Source: Halicephalobus mephisto
Lineage: Eukaryota; Nematoda; Chromadorea; Rhabditida; Panagrolaimidae
Length of the DNA stretch: 47,504 nucleotides
NCBI GenBank assembly: GCA_009193035.1
Contig: SWDT01000201.1
Location: 1-47,504, forward strand
Reading direction: 5' to 3'
The notes under the pieces were generated by a model. It was given only the letters and a program-made list of their open reading frames with translations. It had not been told where the DNA came from and searched no databases. Of the stretch, positions 46,206 to 47,504 are shown one piece after another (position 1 is the stretch's first letter; each line of letters starts with the position of its first letter). The position numbers were made by a program, and so were the translations under genes.

Positions 46206-47504
46206 ATGGATGATTCATCCGACTCACAGTCTGTATTTGGGGATCTTGCTGGAGAAGTCGGGAGAGCCGTCTACATCCCTGATCCCGTTGAAGGTTACAG
46301 ACCAGGGAAACTAGTGGACTTTCACGTCCATGGATTGAAGGTGCAGTTGGCAAAGGAGGATGTGGTTTGCGTTCCCCACGACGATGTCCTTCCAGCAGAA
46401 GAGGATGCCAACAGAGATGTCGATGATAGTTGTGAGTCCTTGCAAATTCTAACGGTTGTTCCATTCGCAATTCCGCAGGCGCTTTGATGTACTTGAACGA
46501 AGCGACTCTCCTGGACAACTGTCGTCGTCGATATGCGAGGAAGCAGATTTACACCTACGTCGCCAACGTCCTCATCGCCATCAACCCTTACGAAGTCGTT
46601 CCCGGACTCTACTCCGAGGACACGGTTGCTCTCTACCACGGAAGATCACTGGGAGTTTTACCTCCACATATCTTTGCCATCGGTAACCGTCCCGTATCTA
46701 TTCCCATCAACATCGAATAATTTCAGCGGACCACGCTCGTCGGGAGTTGCGGAGGACGAAGCAGAGTCAGTCGATCGTTGTGTCGGGGGAGAGTGGTGGA
46801 GGGAAGACGGAGTCTCAGAAACACATCCTCCGTTACCTTTGTGACCAACGGGAAGCCTCAGTCGGACAAATTGAGCAACGCCTTCTGAAGGCAAACTCGG
46901 TTCTGGAGGCCTTCGGGAACGCGAGAACGAGGAGAAACAACAACAGCAGTAGATTCGGCAAGTTTGTCCAGATCCACTTCGACGAGGAGGTCTGTTCGAT
47001 TCCACCTTGAGTCCAACTGTTTCATTATTTCAGTGCACTGTTGCTGGTGGGTTCGTCTCCCACTACTTGTTGGAGAAGTCCCGTCTATGTCAGCAGAATC
47101 CGGGGGAAAGGAACTACCACATCTTCTACCAATTGGTTGCCGGAGCAGACGAGGGACTGTCAGAAGCCCTCCACCTCGGTCCTCCCGCCAACTTCCACTA
47201 CTTGAATGGGAATCCGCAGTTCTTCGCCAGTCCCCAGACATTCCCCAAGATTCCTATTCGTTGTCGCCGCCAAGAAGGGTATCTCACTGACAATCTAGTG
47301 GACGATTACACAAACTTCCAAGTTCTCAAAAACGCCTTGACCGACATTGGCTTCGATGAGAGCAGGAGAGAGAACCTGTTCTCGATCATCGCTGGGATTC
47401 TTCACCTCGGAAACGTGGAGTTCACTGATACTGATGACATCCGTTGCTGTGTCGACTCTACTTCCACCACATCACTGGCCGTTGCCGCGAAGCTCCTCGG
47501 GCTG
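46206..47504 (+). CDS. Class VI unconventional myosin (copy 2), 3' end beyond window
   Basis: Exons are 46206-46431, 46479-46682, 46727-46989 and 47034-47504 (open to the window end), covering about the first 388 residues of the motor. The frame is intact, with [19 protein letters not shown] and the same splice sites as copy 1. The copies differ by scattered conservative changes, for example AKK/AKE, TRKQ/ARKQ, SPGERN/NPGERN, AGTDEE/AGADEG and FTDADD/FTDTDD. The absence of stops or frameshifts suggests both copies are, or recently were, functional. In C. elegans there are also two class VI genes, but the near identity here indicates a separate, recent or homogenised duplication. Confidence 0.9.

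Larger units (their letters stand above)
45501..47504 (-). repeat. Inverted segmental duplication, right arm (high-identity part)
   Basis: This is the reverse-complement counterpart of 3798-5842. It is truncated by the window edge on the myosin side. On the SNF2 side identity stops inside exon 1, after the codons for REDLE. Confidence 0.9.

Noticed and set aside
1..47504. tRNA, rRNA and spliced-leader RNA genes
   Set aside because: I looked for the T-loop GTTCRA pattern and cloverleaf spacing and for conserved rRNA words and found nothing convincing; a covariance search would be decisive.

Overview
The window is from a nematode nuclear genome, most likely Caenorhabditis or a close rhabditid. 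The evidence is the gene content (a nematode serpentine chemoreceptor, a class VI myosin of the SPE-15/HUM-8 kind, secreted CC-domain proteins, GLD-2-like poly(A) polymerases), many introns of 40-50 nt with TTTCAG-type acceptors, and acceptor-like sites directly in front of some start codons (candidate spliced-leader sites). The intergenic DNA is very AT-rich. I found no tRNA, rRNA, CRISPR array or autonomous transposon.

Layout. 1-1058 (+): chemoreceptor gene, 5'-truncated by the window, with a one-base frameshift in an A-run. 1223-5097 (-): complete 7-exon myosin VI. 5098-5772: shared divergent promoter region. 5773-7773 (+): SNF2-family ATPase. 7912-9108 (-): enolase-phosphatase E1 of methionine salvage. 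9.1-17.3 kb: repeat-rich DNA. 17,369-17,880 and 18,142-19,082 (-): two paralogous secreted CC-domain genes. 19.1-31.2 kb: a second repeat-rich block. 31,246-33,086 (+): single-pass membrane protein with a proline-rich tail. 33,157-42,362 (-): four genes in a row, namely two GLD-2-like nucleotidyltransferases, a degenerate nucleotidyltransferase-like protein and a protein with two degenerate Lon-type AAA+ modules. 43,434-45,570 (-) and 46,206-47,504 (+): second copies of the SNF2 and myosin VI genes, the latter cut by the window end.

The main structural feature is that the divergent myosin VI / SNF2 pair is present twice, in inverted orientation, about 40 kb apart, with the SNF2 genes pointing inward. 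Myosin exons, the shared promoter and the first ~23 SNF2 codons are nearly identical between copies. The rest of SNF2 is clearly diverged except for one ~293-bp block around the ATP-binding motif, which is about 99% identical. This mosaic points to gene conversion between the arms.

The second notable feature is a dispersed hairpin satellite built on GTCACTATCC/GGATAGTGAC in at least five clusters, with hairpin arms that vary together. Around it lies a patchwork of unrelated short tandem arrays and at least three small TA-flanked, MITE-like elements. The minus-strand cluster at 33-42 kb suggests RNA-tailing enzymes beside a probable pseudo-ATPase, with one gene pair close enough (130 bp) to be co-transcribed. 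All functional statements are inferences from sequence motifs; no database search was possible.
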